From JAIEPT01 sp038217425 (GTDB lineage Bacteria; Planctomycetota; Planctomycetia; Gemmatales; Gemmataceae): a stretch of 25,681 bases of DNA. Shown in pieces: positions 7,698-17,600 of the stretch (the first letter of the stretch is position 1; each line of letters begins with the position of its first letter). The notes below the pieces were generated by a model. It saw only the letters and a program-made list of their open reading frames with translations, did not search any database and was not told the DNA's origin. Both the position numbers and the translations under genes were made by a program. The stretch covers positions 1-25,681 of the forward strand of contig JBBQPM010000097.1 in assembly GCA_038217425.1 (NCBI GenBank). The letters run 5' to 3'.

Positions 7698-10600
7698 TCA
7701 ATTTCCAATGCCGCCGGGCTCAGTGTCGGCAGATTCGCGGCCGTAGATCTGCAGGATGTTGGAGAAATCGTCGGTCCAGACGCGATTTCCGGGGGCCCGG
7801 TTTTTATACCAACGCAGCACGACGCCGATGGCATTTTTGCCGTCCGCCACGGCGTTGGCCATGCGGACTTCCGTCGGATGAAAGGGGAAGAGTCGGATGC
7901 GGGGGTTTTCTTTATTGAGCTTCTCGTCGTTCAAAACCTGCAGAATCCAGCCGCCCCAGCGCCGGTCGCCCCAGCTGCGGTCGGAATCGGCGCTCTTGGG
8001 AGGAACCTTGTAGTCCGGCACTACCGACTTGGGATGAACGACCATGATGTATTCCGAAACGAAATGGCCCATTGAGAGAGAACCAGGCGAGAGACCTTCC
8101 TGACCGTTGCCCGCATCTCGGCCCGTGAGCCATTCATAGCCGTTCTTCTTGGCAATATCGGCAACGGGATTGATGAGCGTCAGATGGCGATTGGAGGTGT
8201 GCACGCAGAGCACGCCGTCAGGCGCCAATTTGCTCATGTACATCTTGATGGCTTCTTCCGTGATCAGATGGACTGGGATCGCGTCGGAGCTGAACGCATC
8301 GACAACGATGACTTTGTAGTAACCGTCACGTCCTTGCGGCATCGAGTTGGTTGTCTTCTTCTCTTTAATCTCGGCGTCGCGCGCCTCGATGCGCTGCTTC
8401 TCCTGACGGGCGCTCATGGCCTGACGCGCGTCGCCCATGATCACCTCGACGTTGCAGCCGCGCTTCTGGGCGTGATCGAGATACTTGAAGTAGCGCTCCT
8501 TCTCCTTGCCGTCGGGCGGAAGCGAAAGATCGCGGATCTTGTCGTCGATCTCGTAATAGGTAACGTGCCCGAACGGACGCCCGTAGGACGCCATCGTTCC
8601 CGTACCCAGGCCGATGATGGCAATGGGGGGCTCGGTCTGCGTGGGGGTGATCGACTCCATGGGGAAGGTCGTCATGGCGCCCAAGTTGGCGATGAGCGAC
8701 GCAGCGACCCGGGCGTCGGAGTGATAGGTGTTTTGCTTGCCGGTGAACCAGTTGTATGGCTCCATGACGTAGCCGACAGGTCCGTAGCGATGGTAGTACG
8801 TAGTTGCCAGGCGCGCGAGTTCCGGGATCTGGAAGTTGAGCCCGTGATGCGTCGAGCCGTGCAAGAGCTGATTGGCGGCGATGCGCGGGAAAAATTTGGA
8901 CATCGAACTCGTGGTGAGAACGTGTTCCTCACCCGAGGGAGCGGTGACGGATTTTCCCAGCAGTTCGGTGGTCTCCTCGAAACGCTCCGCGATCTCAGTC
9001 AACTCCTTGGTCTTGGGGTTTCGTTCGTACTTGCCGTACTTGTCAGCAGCGTACGTGTTTTTGCTCCAGGAGTTATTGCGGTCTTCGTAGACTTTGAGAA
9101 CGCCGAAGTAGGTGCGACCGGACCAGAGGAGGGTCTGGCTTTCGCGTCGGCTTTCGGAGGAGGACAGCGAGAGGTTGACGACGAAGATGGCGGCCATTGC
9201 GAGGCCGTAGCGGATGGGCCGGCCCGACATGCACGCGGCCATGAGGAACGGCGGGAGCATGACGAGCAATTGACGAATGCGCTGCGCCGCGTCAGCGCCG
9301 CCGGACGTGAACATATTCGTGAGCGTAATGATCAACGACGAGGGCATCTGCGTCAACAGAAGCCAGGCGACCAGGCCGGTGAGCAGTGCAAAGAAGACGT
9401 CCAGGGCCAGGCTGAGGGCGACGGGACGGTTGGGCGGGGGAAGGCCGACGGCGGCCGCCATGCGGTTGCCCTGGTCGACGAGCTTTTTGCGCAGGTCGGG
9501 GGCGTTGTCGGTGATCAGCTGCTCGGTCCAGCCGATAAGGTTGAGCGCCGGATGGAAGAAGCAGGCGGCGATGAGGGCGATGGGGAATTCGTAGATATCG
9601 CGGAAGATGACGGGGGCGAGGAGGCCGTTAAAGACGCCGCCGATCAAGCCGCCGACGGACATCATGAGGAAGAATTCGGTCAGATGTTTGGGGGAGGGGC
9701 GATCACGGGCGAGTTCGCCGTGGCTGGCGAGGGCGACCGCGAAGAAGCCGAGGAAGAGCATCGGCATGGCCCGGGTCGGATCCCACACTTTGCTGAGATA
9801 GATCGACGACATCGCCAGGACGCCGATGATCGACAGGAAGGTGCAGACGCGATGGGGGGTATCGAGCCAGTTGATCGGCGACTTCATGAAGACGAGAATG
9901 AAGGAGAGCAGATACAGCGCCAGGGGGATGATCCAAACGAGCGGGAACGGCGAAAGATCGGTGGAGATGTAGGAGGTGACGCCGAGCATGAGGCTGGAGG
10001 GGACGGCGGCGAGGGCGATCCAGCGGAGTCGGCGCCAGAGGGTCATGACGTCGCCGCCGCCGACGGTCGCGGGGGTTGACGCGGTGACGGTGAGCTTTTG
10101 GGCCTTGCCTTTGCCTGGCTTGAATCCGGTCTTGGACGAGGCGGACTGAATCGCGGTGCTTGCTTGCGCGGGGGTGATGGGGGGCGCATCGACGGGCTGG
10201 CTGACCGCCGGCTCAATGGCCAAAGGCTTGGCGTTCCAGACGAGGGACGCGGCGTACAGGAGGATGGCGGCGAGGGCCAGGAAGCCGACGGCCCACGTCC
10301 AGCTCTGTTCCTGCAGGGTCATGAACGGTTCGATGAGCACGGGATACAGCAGGAGCGACGACAGGCTGCCGACGTTGCTGGCGATCGAGAGAAAGTAGGG
10401 ATCGCGGGCCGAGGGGTCGTCGGAGTGGGCGAACCATTTCTGCAGGAGCGGCGCACTTGTGGAGACGACGAAGAAGGGGATGCCGACGGTGGTGAAGAGC
10501 AGCAACAGGGCTTCGGGGATGGGGTTACGTCCGCCGGTGGGCGCCCAGTTCTGGATGTCGAAGGGGTATCGAGCGTTCCCGACGAGCATGTAGCCGAAGA

Positions 10601-10850
10601 GGAAGATGAGGGGGAGACACAAGAGGGCGGCGTGCACGGTGATCTGTCGACGGAGATTGAGACGTGTGCTGGCATAATGGGTGTAGAAGTAGCCGGCGAG
10701 AAGCATCATCTGGAAGAACATCATGCAGGTATTCCAGACCTGCGGGGTACCGCCCAGCTTGGGCAGGATCATCTTGCCGATCAGCGGTTGCACGAGAAAA
10801 AGCAGGAAGGCGCTGACGAACAAAGTGATCGCGTAAATGACCAAAGCCAA
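7698..10850 (-). CDS. Membrane protein with C-terminal spermidine-synthase-like domain (paralogue 2)
   Basis: A protein of about 1050 residues with the same architecture as its downstream neighbour: N-terminal membrane block with LVQPLIGK and LPKLGGTPQVWNTC, a linker rich in Ala, Thr and Lys (about residues 225-265), a second membrane block, then a spermidine-synthase-like domain with IGLGTGTM (near residue 745), TYYEIDDKIRDL, VIMGDARQAMS and VVDAFSSDAIPVHLIT (near residue 850). TTG at 10850 is preferred over an upstream in-frame TTG at 10904: a GGAGG lies 6 nt before it, the surrounding DNA is nearly identical to the same place in paralogue 1, and the upstream TTG would overlap a probable -10 box. 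First gene of a two-gene operon, divergent from recC. Aminopropyl transfer is possible by fold only. Confidence 0.85.
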   Translation of the reverse strand: MALVIYAITLFVSAFLLFLVQPLIGKMILPKLGGTPQVWNTCMMFFQMMLLAGYFYTHYASTRLNLRRQITVHAALLCLPLIFLFGYMLVGNARYPFDIQNWAPTGGRNPIPEALLLLFTTVGIPFFVVSTSAPLLQKWFAHSDDPSARDPYFLSIASNVGSLSSLLLYPVLIEPFMTLQEQSWTWAVGFLALAAILLYAASLVWNAKPLAIEPAVSQPVDAPPITPAQASTAIQSASSKTGFKPGKGKAQKLTVTASTPATVGGGDVMTLWRRLRWIALAAVPSSLMLGVTSYISTDLSPFPLVWIIPLALYLLSFILVFMKSPINWLDTPHRVCTFLSIIGVLAMSSIYLSKVWDPTRAMPMLFLGFFAVALASHGELARDRPSPKHLTEFFLMMSVGGLIGGVFNGLLAPVIFRDIYEFPIALIAACFFHPALNLIGWTEQLITDNAPDLRKKLVDQGNRMAAAVGLPPPNRPVALSLALDVFFALLTGLVAWLLLTQMPSSLIITLTNMFTSGGADAAQRIRQLLVMLPPFLMAACMSGRPIRYGLAMAAIFVVNLSLSSSESRRESQTLLWSGRTYFGVLKVYEDRNNSWSKNTYAADKYGKYERNPKTKELTEIAERFEETTELLGKSVTAPSGEEHVLTTSSMSKFFPRIAANQLLHGSTHHGLNFQIPELARLATTYYHRYGPVGYVMEPYNWFTGKQNTYHSDARVAASLIANLGAMTTFPMESITPTQTEPPIAIIGLGTGTMASYGRPFGHVTYYEIDDKIRDLSLPPDGKEKERYFKYLDHAQKRGCNVEVIMGDARQAMSARQEKQRIEARDAEIKEKKTTNSMPQGRDGYYKVIVVDAFSSDAIPVHLITEEAIKMYMSKLAPDGVLCVHTSNRHLTLINPVADIAKKNGYEWLTGRDAGNGQEGLSPGSLSMGHFVSEYIMVVHPKSVVPDYKVPPKSADSDRSWGDRRWGGWILQVLNDEKLNKENPRIRLFPFHPTEVRMANAVADGKNAIGVVLRWYKNRAPGNRVWTDDFSNILQIYGRESADTEPGGIGN

Positions 10851-10895
10851 GGGCCACCTCCAACATTCGGGACTTTCAGAGGAGTCAAGTCGTGT

Positions 10896-10901
10896 ATTGT
10901 A
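10896..10901 (-). promoter_or_regulatory. Possible -10 box for the spermidine-synthase-like operon
   Basis: The minus strand reads TACAAT here (5 of 6 to the sigma-70 consensus), 45 nt before the preferred TTG start at 10850. I see no convincing -35 hexamer at the usual distance, so this is weak. Confidence 0.35.
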
Positions 10902-11000
10902 CAAACGAAAAACAAAGCGGGCAGGGGAGCCCCTTTGGCTTTCGCTCGAATTTCGCGTTCCCCCAAGCTGGACGCGATCCGGTCCCGATCTCGCCGTTCA

Positions 11001-11030
11001 TTGTCGTTATGCGGAGGGGCCCGGTATAAT
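11001..11030 (+). promoter_or_regulatory. Sigma-70-like promoter of recCBD
   Basis: TTGTCG at 11001-11006 (4 of 6 to the -35 consensus), an 18-nt spacer, and a perfect TATAAT at 11025-11030. The recC ATG begins at 11039, only 8 nt after the -10 box, so transcription would begin at or next to the A of the start codon. No Shine-Dalgarno could then lie on the message. Confidence 0.65.
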
Positions 11031-11038
11031 GCCTCCAC

Positions 11039-14000
11039 ATGAGCCTCCTCACTCTTTCCACAGATCCGGAAACCTTGGCCGAGCGTCTCGCGGAGCGCCT
11101 CGACCGTCACATGCGCGCCGGCGACTTCTTCGCCCCCATCTCCGTCGTCGTCCCCAATCGCTATCTCGGCAAATGGCTCCGGCTCGCCCTCGCCCGCAGG
11201 CTCGGCGTCGTCGCCAACCTTCGCTTCCAGTATCTCGAAGGCGCCCTCTGGGACTGGTTCCGCGCCCTCGACCCGCGCCCCCATCCCGCGCCGCCGGAAC
11301 ATCTTGAAACCGAGAGCTACCAGTATCTCGTGCTGCACGTCCTGCTCACCCAGAATGATCCCGATCTCGAATTGCTGCAACACTACCTCGGCCTGGAACC
11401 GAACCTGTCGCGCATGAGCTGCCGACGCGCCTGGGAACTCGCGGAGCGACTGGGCGGGTTCATCCGCGATTACGAGTACCATCGCCAGTATCACCTGATC
11501 CGCCCCTGGCTGCGTAACGACCTCGGGCTGCCGACGAACTCGCATCTCAGTCCGCTCGAACGGAGCCAGCGCGCCATCTTTCGGCACATCACCCGACTCC
11601 CCGACGGCCGGCGCGAGCGGCTGATTCAGGCGACGGGTCGGCTCTTCAAGACGCTGCCGCAGTACGGCAATGAAGTCATGGAGCTTCTGGACCATCCCCC
11701 CGCGCCGCCTGGGCCGATCTATCTCTTCGGCATCACACAAATTTCCGCGTGGCACGTCGAAGCGCTGCGCTGGCTCGGCATCCACTACGATCTGAACTTC
11801 TACACGCTGAGCCCGATCATCGGTCGACTCGTCGGCCCGGCCAACGTGCAATCGCTGCAGAGCCTGGCCCGCTCGTACGCGGAGGGCGGCGACGATGGGC
11901 AGCCTGGCCGCGAACTGCTGCGCCTGTGGGGCCGAGCCGGCGCGGAAAGTCTAGGGCTCGTCGCCGAGTTTCTCACGGCCCAATCGTTTCGCGCCGAGGT
12001 CTTGAGCGCCCCCAAGCCACGCCGGTCGCGCCCAATGTCGCTCCTCGCCCGCCTGCAAGAGCACCTGCTCCATCCGCAACGCGTCCAGCCCGCCGCCAAG
12101 ACTGCAGCCGACACGTCGCTGCAAATCGTCGGCTGTCCCGGAGTGCTGCGCGAAGTCGAGACGGTTCACAACTGCATCCTCAAAAACCTGAACGACCATC
12201 CCGAGCTGCGCCTGACCGATATCGTCGTTCTCGTCACCGACATGAAGACGTATCGGCCTTATCTCCAAGCCGTCTTCGAACGCCCGCCTCGACCGATCGC
12301 GTTCAACCTCATCGATTTCTCCGCGGCCGGGCTCTCGAGCTTCGGGCAAGCGCTGGTCGGTATGTTCGATCTGGCGCTGGAATCGTTTGCGCGTTCGAAG
12401 GTTTTCGACGTGCTGCTCAACCCGTGCTTTCTCGCCAAGCTCGGCATCGAGCGCAGCCGCGCCAAGGCGTGGGTCGAGTGGGCGCAGGAACTCGGCATCT
12501 TTCAGGGTTGGGACGCGCAGGAGAAAGCCGAGCGCGGCCTGCCGCCGTCGCCGCTCTACGCCTGGAAGCTGGGGCTGCAACGGCTGCGCCTGGGCAGGTA
12601 CATGGAAATCACGGCCGACGACGCTTCGGGCCCGGCGCCTTGCTTTCACGAGGTTATCCCCTTCGCCGACCTGCAGACTGACGATGTCGAGCTGCTCGAC
12701 GCGTTCGTGCTGGCCGTCGAAAGTCTGCTGCCGACGCTGACCGAATTCCGTAAGTTCCAGGGCTCGGCGACCGCCTGGGCCGAGCGCATTCGCCGACTCG
12801 TGCATACCTACCTTGCCGTCCCCGAGGATCGTCCCGAGGAAGAACAGGTTCGCGATCGCCTCCTGGCGTCGCTCGAACATCTTCGGCTCTGGGACCATCT
12901 CGGCGGCGACCGCCCGCTGCCGCTCCCGCTTGTACGCGAAATGCTCTACACCCAGCTCGAAACCATGGAGGCGAGTCGCGGCGAATACCTCACCGGCGGC
13001 GTCACCCTCTCCGCCTTTCAGCCGATGCGCCCCGTCCCCTTCGCCATCGTCTACGTCCTCGGCCTCGGCGAACAAGATTTCCCCGGCAACAACCTCCTTG
13101 GCCCCATGGATCTCCGCCTGCACGACCGTCAGCCCGGCGACATCCGGCCGGCCGAGCACCAGCGCTACCTCTTCCTCGAAGCGATCCTCTCGGCACGTCA
13201 AAAGCTCTATCTCTTCTTCAATAGCTGGGACGTGCTCAAGGACCGCGAATTGCTCCCCGCCGTGCCGATCGTGCAGATGCAGCGGTACGTCTCCCGGCAT
13301 TTTCTGAGCGAGCCGCTCGCTGTCATCAAGGCGCCGCTACTGGGCACGGACCCGATGCTTCTGGATCCCGAACAGCAGCCGGCGGGCCAGGATGTGCTCG
13401 TTCAGTATCGCGTGCTCGATCGATTGCTCGCCGTGCGCGAAGCCCGGCATCAAGGTCGGCTGGCGCTGACGCTGAACGACGACTGGGAGTGGAAGGAGAA
13501 GATGCAGGAGATCGCGCCCGATTTCACCGTCGTCAAAGCCGCGCCGGCGAGACGGAGTCATCCGCCGACGGTCTCGGCGCACGAACTCAGCGAATTCCTG
13601 ATCGACCCTGCCCAGGCGATTCTCAAACGCCATCTGCATCTCGAGGCTGACGACGACCTCGCCGTGGACGAAAACTACGAGCCGGTCGTCACCTCCGAGC
13701 GCCTCGGCGCCCGACTGGTGAAGCACGTGCTGACGGACATTATTCTCCAGGCGGCAGAGGGGAAGCTCGAAAAAGTCCTCGCCGAGTGGCCTGAGCACTT
13801 CGACCGTCGCTACGACGATTGGCGCCTCCGCTGCCGAGTTCCCGAGCGCGGTTTCGGCGACGTCGATCGGCAATCGCTGCGTGCGGAAGTTCAGGACCGT
13901 CTCGAGCAGGGCCTGACCTCGTTTCTCAGGGCACGGACGTCGTCCGTCTTCTGCGGGCCCGTCCTGCTGGGCGAGAGCTGGACGCCGATGCAGCCCAAGC

Positions 14001-14647
14001 TCAAGCTGCCGGCCCTGGCGCTCGACTTGCCGCGCGGCGACTCGCCCCATGCACGTCTCGTCGGCACGACGCGTCTGGCCTGGACCGGGGGATCGAAATT
14101 CGAGACGCTGGTTCTCTACGCAGGAAATGAGTTCGAAGTCGAGCGCCTGTCGCCGCAGTTGCTCAAGCCGATGCTCTTGTATCTGATGCTGCTCGCCAGC
14201 GAAGCCGAGGGGTTGAGCGCGAAGACGTTCCGCATTCACGTCCTCTTCAAGAACGGCATGCGCGTGCTCGACATCCCCGCGGAATGCATCGCGCCGACGG
14301 AAGCCAAAGGATACCTCGCGGAACTGACGGCCGAGTTTCTCGATCCGGAGTCGTGTCAGCGTTTGCCCTGGCGCGTGCTCCTGCATCGGGACGGCAAAGA
14401 TCTGCGTGCGGCGCTGGAGTCGCCCGAAGCGCCAGGCGACTTCGCCCAGGCCTTCCGCGAAGTCGTTGCCGAGAACTTCGGCAGTCGATACGGCGCGTAC
14501 GTCGCGCCGATGGCGAAGACGCTCGACCTCGACGTCCCCGACGCCGCGCATGCGATTCTGCGGCGGCGCTTCGGCTTGCTCGATCGGCCCTGCGCGCAGC
14601 TCCGCGCCGCCAACGGCCAGGGCGCCGACGCGGAGGACGCGTTATGA
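11039..14647 (+). CDS. recC: Exodeoxyribonuclease V gamma subunit (RecC)
   Basis: A 1202-residue RecC homologue, a little longer than the roughly 1120 residues of the E. coli protein. The N terminus matches the family pattern: an FFAPISVVVPNRYLGKWLRLALARRLG block, then VVANLRFQYLEGALWDWF, and further on AFQPMRPVPFAIVYVLGLGEQDFPG, a hallmark of the inactive helicase part of RecC. RecC has no active ATPase or nuclease; it holds RecB and RecD together, splits the duplex and scans the strand for the Chi-type signal. The C-terminal part (from about residue 840) corresponds to the inactive nuclease-like domain. The ATG at 11039 directly follows a strong -10 box, suggesting a leaderless start. The stop overlaps the recB start in ATGA. 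In E. coli ptrA separates recC from recB; it is absent here. Confidence 0.93.
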   Translation: MSLLTLSTDPETLAERLAERLDRHMRAGDFFAPISVVVPNRYLGKWLRLALARRLGVVANLRFQYLEGALWDWFRALDPRPHPAPPEHLETESYQYLVLHVLLTQNDPDLELLQHYLGLEPNLSRMSCRRAWELAERLGGFIRDYEYHRQYHLIRPWLRNDLGLPTNSHLSPLERSQRAIFRHITRLPDGRRERLIQATGRLFKTLPQYGNEVMELLDHPPAPPGPIYLFGITQISAWHVEALRWLGIHYDLNFYTLSPIIGRLVGPANVQSLQSLARSYAEGGDDGQPGRELLRLWGRAGAESLGLVAEFLTAQSFRAEVLSAPKPRRSRPMSLLARLQEHLLHPQRVQPAAKTAADTSLQIVGCPGVLREVETVHNCILKNLNDHPELRLTDIVVLVTDMKTYRPYLQAVFERPPRPIAFNLIDFSAAGLSSFGQALVGMFDLALESFARSKVFDVLLNPCFLAKLGIERSRAKAWVEWAQELGIFQGWDAQEKAERGLPPSPLYAWKLGLQRLRLGRYMEITADDASGPAPCFHEVIPFADLQTDDVELLDAFVLAVESLLPTLTEFRKFQGSATAWAERIRRLVHTYLAVPEDRPEEEQVRDRLLASLEHLRLWDHLGGDRPLPLPLVREMLYTQLETMEASRGEYLTGGVTLSAFQPMRPVPFAIVYVLGLGEQDFPGNNLLGPMDLRLHDRQPGDIRPAEHQRYLFLEAILSARQKLYLFFNSWDVLKDRELLPAVPIVQMQRYVSRHFLSEPLAVIKAPLLGTDPMLLDPEQQPAGQDVLVQYRVLDRLLAVREARHQGRLALTLNDDWEWKEKMQEIAPDFTVVKAAPARRSHPPTVSAHELSEFLIDPAQAILKRHLHLEADDDLAVDENYEPVVTSERLGARLVKHVLTDIILQAAEGKLEKVLAEWPEHFDRRYDDWRLRCRVPERGFGDVDRQSLRAEVQDRLEQGLTSFLRARTSSVFCGPVLLGESWTPMQPKLKLPALALDLPRGDSPHARLVGTTRLAWTGGSKFETLVLYAGNEFEVERLSPQLLKPMLLYLMLLASEAEGLSAKTFRIHVLFKNGMRVLDIPAECIAPTEAKGYLAELTAEFLDPESCQRLPWRVLLHRDGKDLRAALESPEAPGDFAQAFREVVAENFGSRYGAYVAPMAKTLDLDVPDAAHAILRRRFGLLDRPCAQLRAANGQGADAEDAL

Positions 14648-17600
14648 TTCAGACGATCGATCTCCAGCGCCACGCCGTCATCGAAGCCTCGGCCGGCACT
14701 GGCAAGACCTTCACCATCGAAGGCATTGTGCTGCGACTGTTGCAAGAAGCAGAGACGCCGCTTGAGAACATCCTGCTCGTCACCTTCACTGAGAAGGCGA
14801 CCGGCGAACTCCGCAGCCGACTGCGCTCGACTCTGGAACGCACGCGGGCCGCGAGTGAGCAGCCCGCGCCGCTCGTGCAGGCCGGGCTCGATCAGTTCGA
14901 CCAGGCGCCGATCTTCACCATTCACGGCTTCTGTCAACGGCTGCTGCAAGAATATTCGCTCGAAAAGGGCGCCGACTTTCGGCCCGAGCTCGTCGAGGAC
15001 CGCGATCTGCTCGACGAGGCCCTGCACGAGATCCAGCGCGGCGACTGGGTCCGCACCTTCGGCGAGCGCCTGGCGAATTTGCTGGAACTCGCCAAGTACA
15101 ACCGCACGACTGCAAAGGACTGGCACGAACGCGCGCTCGCCCTCGCCAAGGATTTTCACGCGAGCAAGGGGCATGTGCTGATCCCCGACGCACGCGCGGA
15201 TTTTCACTTGCTCTCCGACCCGGGCGAGCGCCGACCCGCTGGCTGGGAGCATCAACTCCTCGTCCATACGGTCGGCGCCATGCAGCGGCATCTGGAAGAC
15301 CTCAAACGCCAGCGCGGCTGGCAGAGCTTCGACGACATGATCGCCCGCGTCGACCGCGGCCTCGGCGCCGACAATCCGCGCGCGGCCGATCTGCTCGGGC
15401 GCCTGCGCACCCGTTTCCGCTATGCGATCGTCGACGAATTCCAGGACACCGATCCGCTGCAGTGGCGCATCTTTCGCACGCTCTTCCTCGACGGCGGCAC
15501 GTCGAAGCTGATGATCGTCGGCGATCCCAAGCAGGCGATCTACAGCTTCCGCGGCGCCGACCTGCCGACGTATCTCCAGGCCGCCCAGACGATGCTGCGC
15601 GATTTCGACGCCGTCAGTGCGCCCTTACAGGTCAACTGGCGTTCTTCGCCCGGGTTGCTCGACGCGCTCAATCGTCTCTTCGGCGACGGCAAATTTTTCG
15701 ACGGCACCGGCATCCAGTACGTTCGCGTGCAACCCCCCGAGGAAGCCCAGCGCACCACCGGCGTCAGCCGCGACGATACCGGCCGAACCGATCTCACCCT
15801 CGTCGATCTGCGCGGCGAAAAGAATGCCAAGCCGGCGCTCCACCGCCACGCCGGGTTCGTCGCCCGGGAAGTTAAGCGGCTCTTGAAGGGTCGCGCGGGT
15901 ACGGGTAAGCCCGCACTTGAGATACGCCTCAAGAATCAGGCGCCCAGGCCGATCCATCCCGGCGACATTTGCATTCTGGTGTTCAATCGGTCCGAAGCGG
16001 ATCGCCTCACCGAGGCGTTCGCCGAGGCGCGTATCCCCTTCTCCTTTTACAAGCAAGGGGGCTTGTGGACCTCGCTCGAAGCACAGCAGGTCGGCATCGT
16101 GCTGCGCGCGCTGCAAAATCCGGAGGAGCCGAGCGCACTGAACCAGGCCCTGCTCACGCCGTTCTTCCGTCTGCGTCCTGCGGACCTCGCCCAAGCGGGC
16201 GATTTGCCAGGCCAACATCCGGCCCGGCGCCTGTTCCAGGCGTGGGCGGAGTTCGCCGACCAGCGTCAGTGGGCCGCGCTGTTTCAATCGCTGCTGGAGC
16301 GCGCCGGCCTTCCCCTCGATGCCGACCGCGACCCGCGCTTGCAGCGCCAAATCGTCAACTTCCGCAACCTCCTCGAAACCCTCGAGCAGAAGGCCTACAG
16401 CGACAACCTGAATCTCCTCGGCCTACTCGAATTCTTGCAGAAGAAGCAAGCGGGGCACGAGGGCGAGGCGCGGGCGACGGATACCGAAATCCCCACCGTC
16501 AAGATCATGACCATCCACTCCAGCAAGGGGCTCGAGTTTCCGATCGTCTTCCTCGCAGGCGGTTTCACCATCGGCAAACTGGACGCGATCGACAAGTATC
16601 GCGACGACGCCGGCCGACTGGTTTTCGATCTGGAGATCAGCGGCAAGCCGAAGAAGTCGCTGCTAGGTGCGGAACGCCTGCGGAATGAGCGCGCGGTTGC
16701 CGAGCGCGCCTCGGAGAAGCGTCGGCTCCTGTACGTCGCGCTGACGCGGGCGATGTTCAAGCTGTACGTGCCGTTCGTGGGCAACATCACGCACCACACC
16801 AAGGGTCCGCTCGTCACGCTGCTGGCGCCCGCGCTGCGGCACGCCGCATTCGAGCCGGCGTATCTGGCGAATGTCGACGAGCCGGCGCCCGCCGTCCCCG
16901 CCGGCGCTTTCGAAGCGCCCACGCCTTTGGGCGTCGCCCTGTCGCCGATCCGTCTCCCGCAACTGGTGCTGCCAATCGACGAAAACCTCGGCCAACGCCG
17001 CATCAGCGTCCGTTCGTTCACGAGTCTGCATCGCGCTCGCACCCTGCAACCTTCGACGTTCGGCGATCGCCCCATACGGCTTGATGAAATCGCGCCGCCG
17101 ACGATCGAGGTCGACGATCCTCTGCGTGGGGCAGCGTTCGGCGATCTGGTGCACAACGTGCTCGAGAAGATCGATTGGCCGCTGGTGGGCCAGGCGCGCT
17201 CCCCGCGGGCGCTGCAGACGCTCGGTTCGCGGACGCGTCAGGTGCTCGACGCCGAGATCGCGCCGAACCTGGCGAAGTTCCCGACGCGGATGCCCATGGA
17301 CGTGCTCGAGACGTCGTGCCGGGAGCTGGTCGCCGACCTGGTGTGGAAGTCCCTGCACACGCCGTTGCCGAGAGTCGGGCCGCTGTGGAAACTCCCGGCC
17401 CAGGATCGACTGCAAGAGCTGGAGTTCCTGTTCCCGCAGGCCGAGGGCCCGGCCGATCGGCGCCGGGAGGAGGGGTTCTTCACCGGCTACATGGATCTCG
17501 TGTTCCGCGTTGGCGGGCGGTACTTCATTCTCGACTGGAAGACGAACCTGCTCCCCGCGTATGGCCCGGAAGAGTTGAATGACAGCATGAATGCCGCGGA

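Noticed and set aside
8184..10079. A 631-codon open frame on the plus strand opposite paralogue 2
   Set aside because: Composed of biased Asp/Glu/Gly/Arg codons produced by the antisense of a GC-rich gene; no domain, and the minus-strand gene has clear motifs throughout.
11951..13300. A 449-codon minus-strand open frame inside recC
   Set aside because: Antisense shadow of recC, whose motifs are clear in the plus strand.
14284..14643. Extension of recB to a start at 14284
   Set aside because: It would overlap recC by more than 350 nt in another frame; ATG 14644 has a ribosome-binding site, an ATGA overlap and the conserved N terminus.
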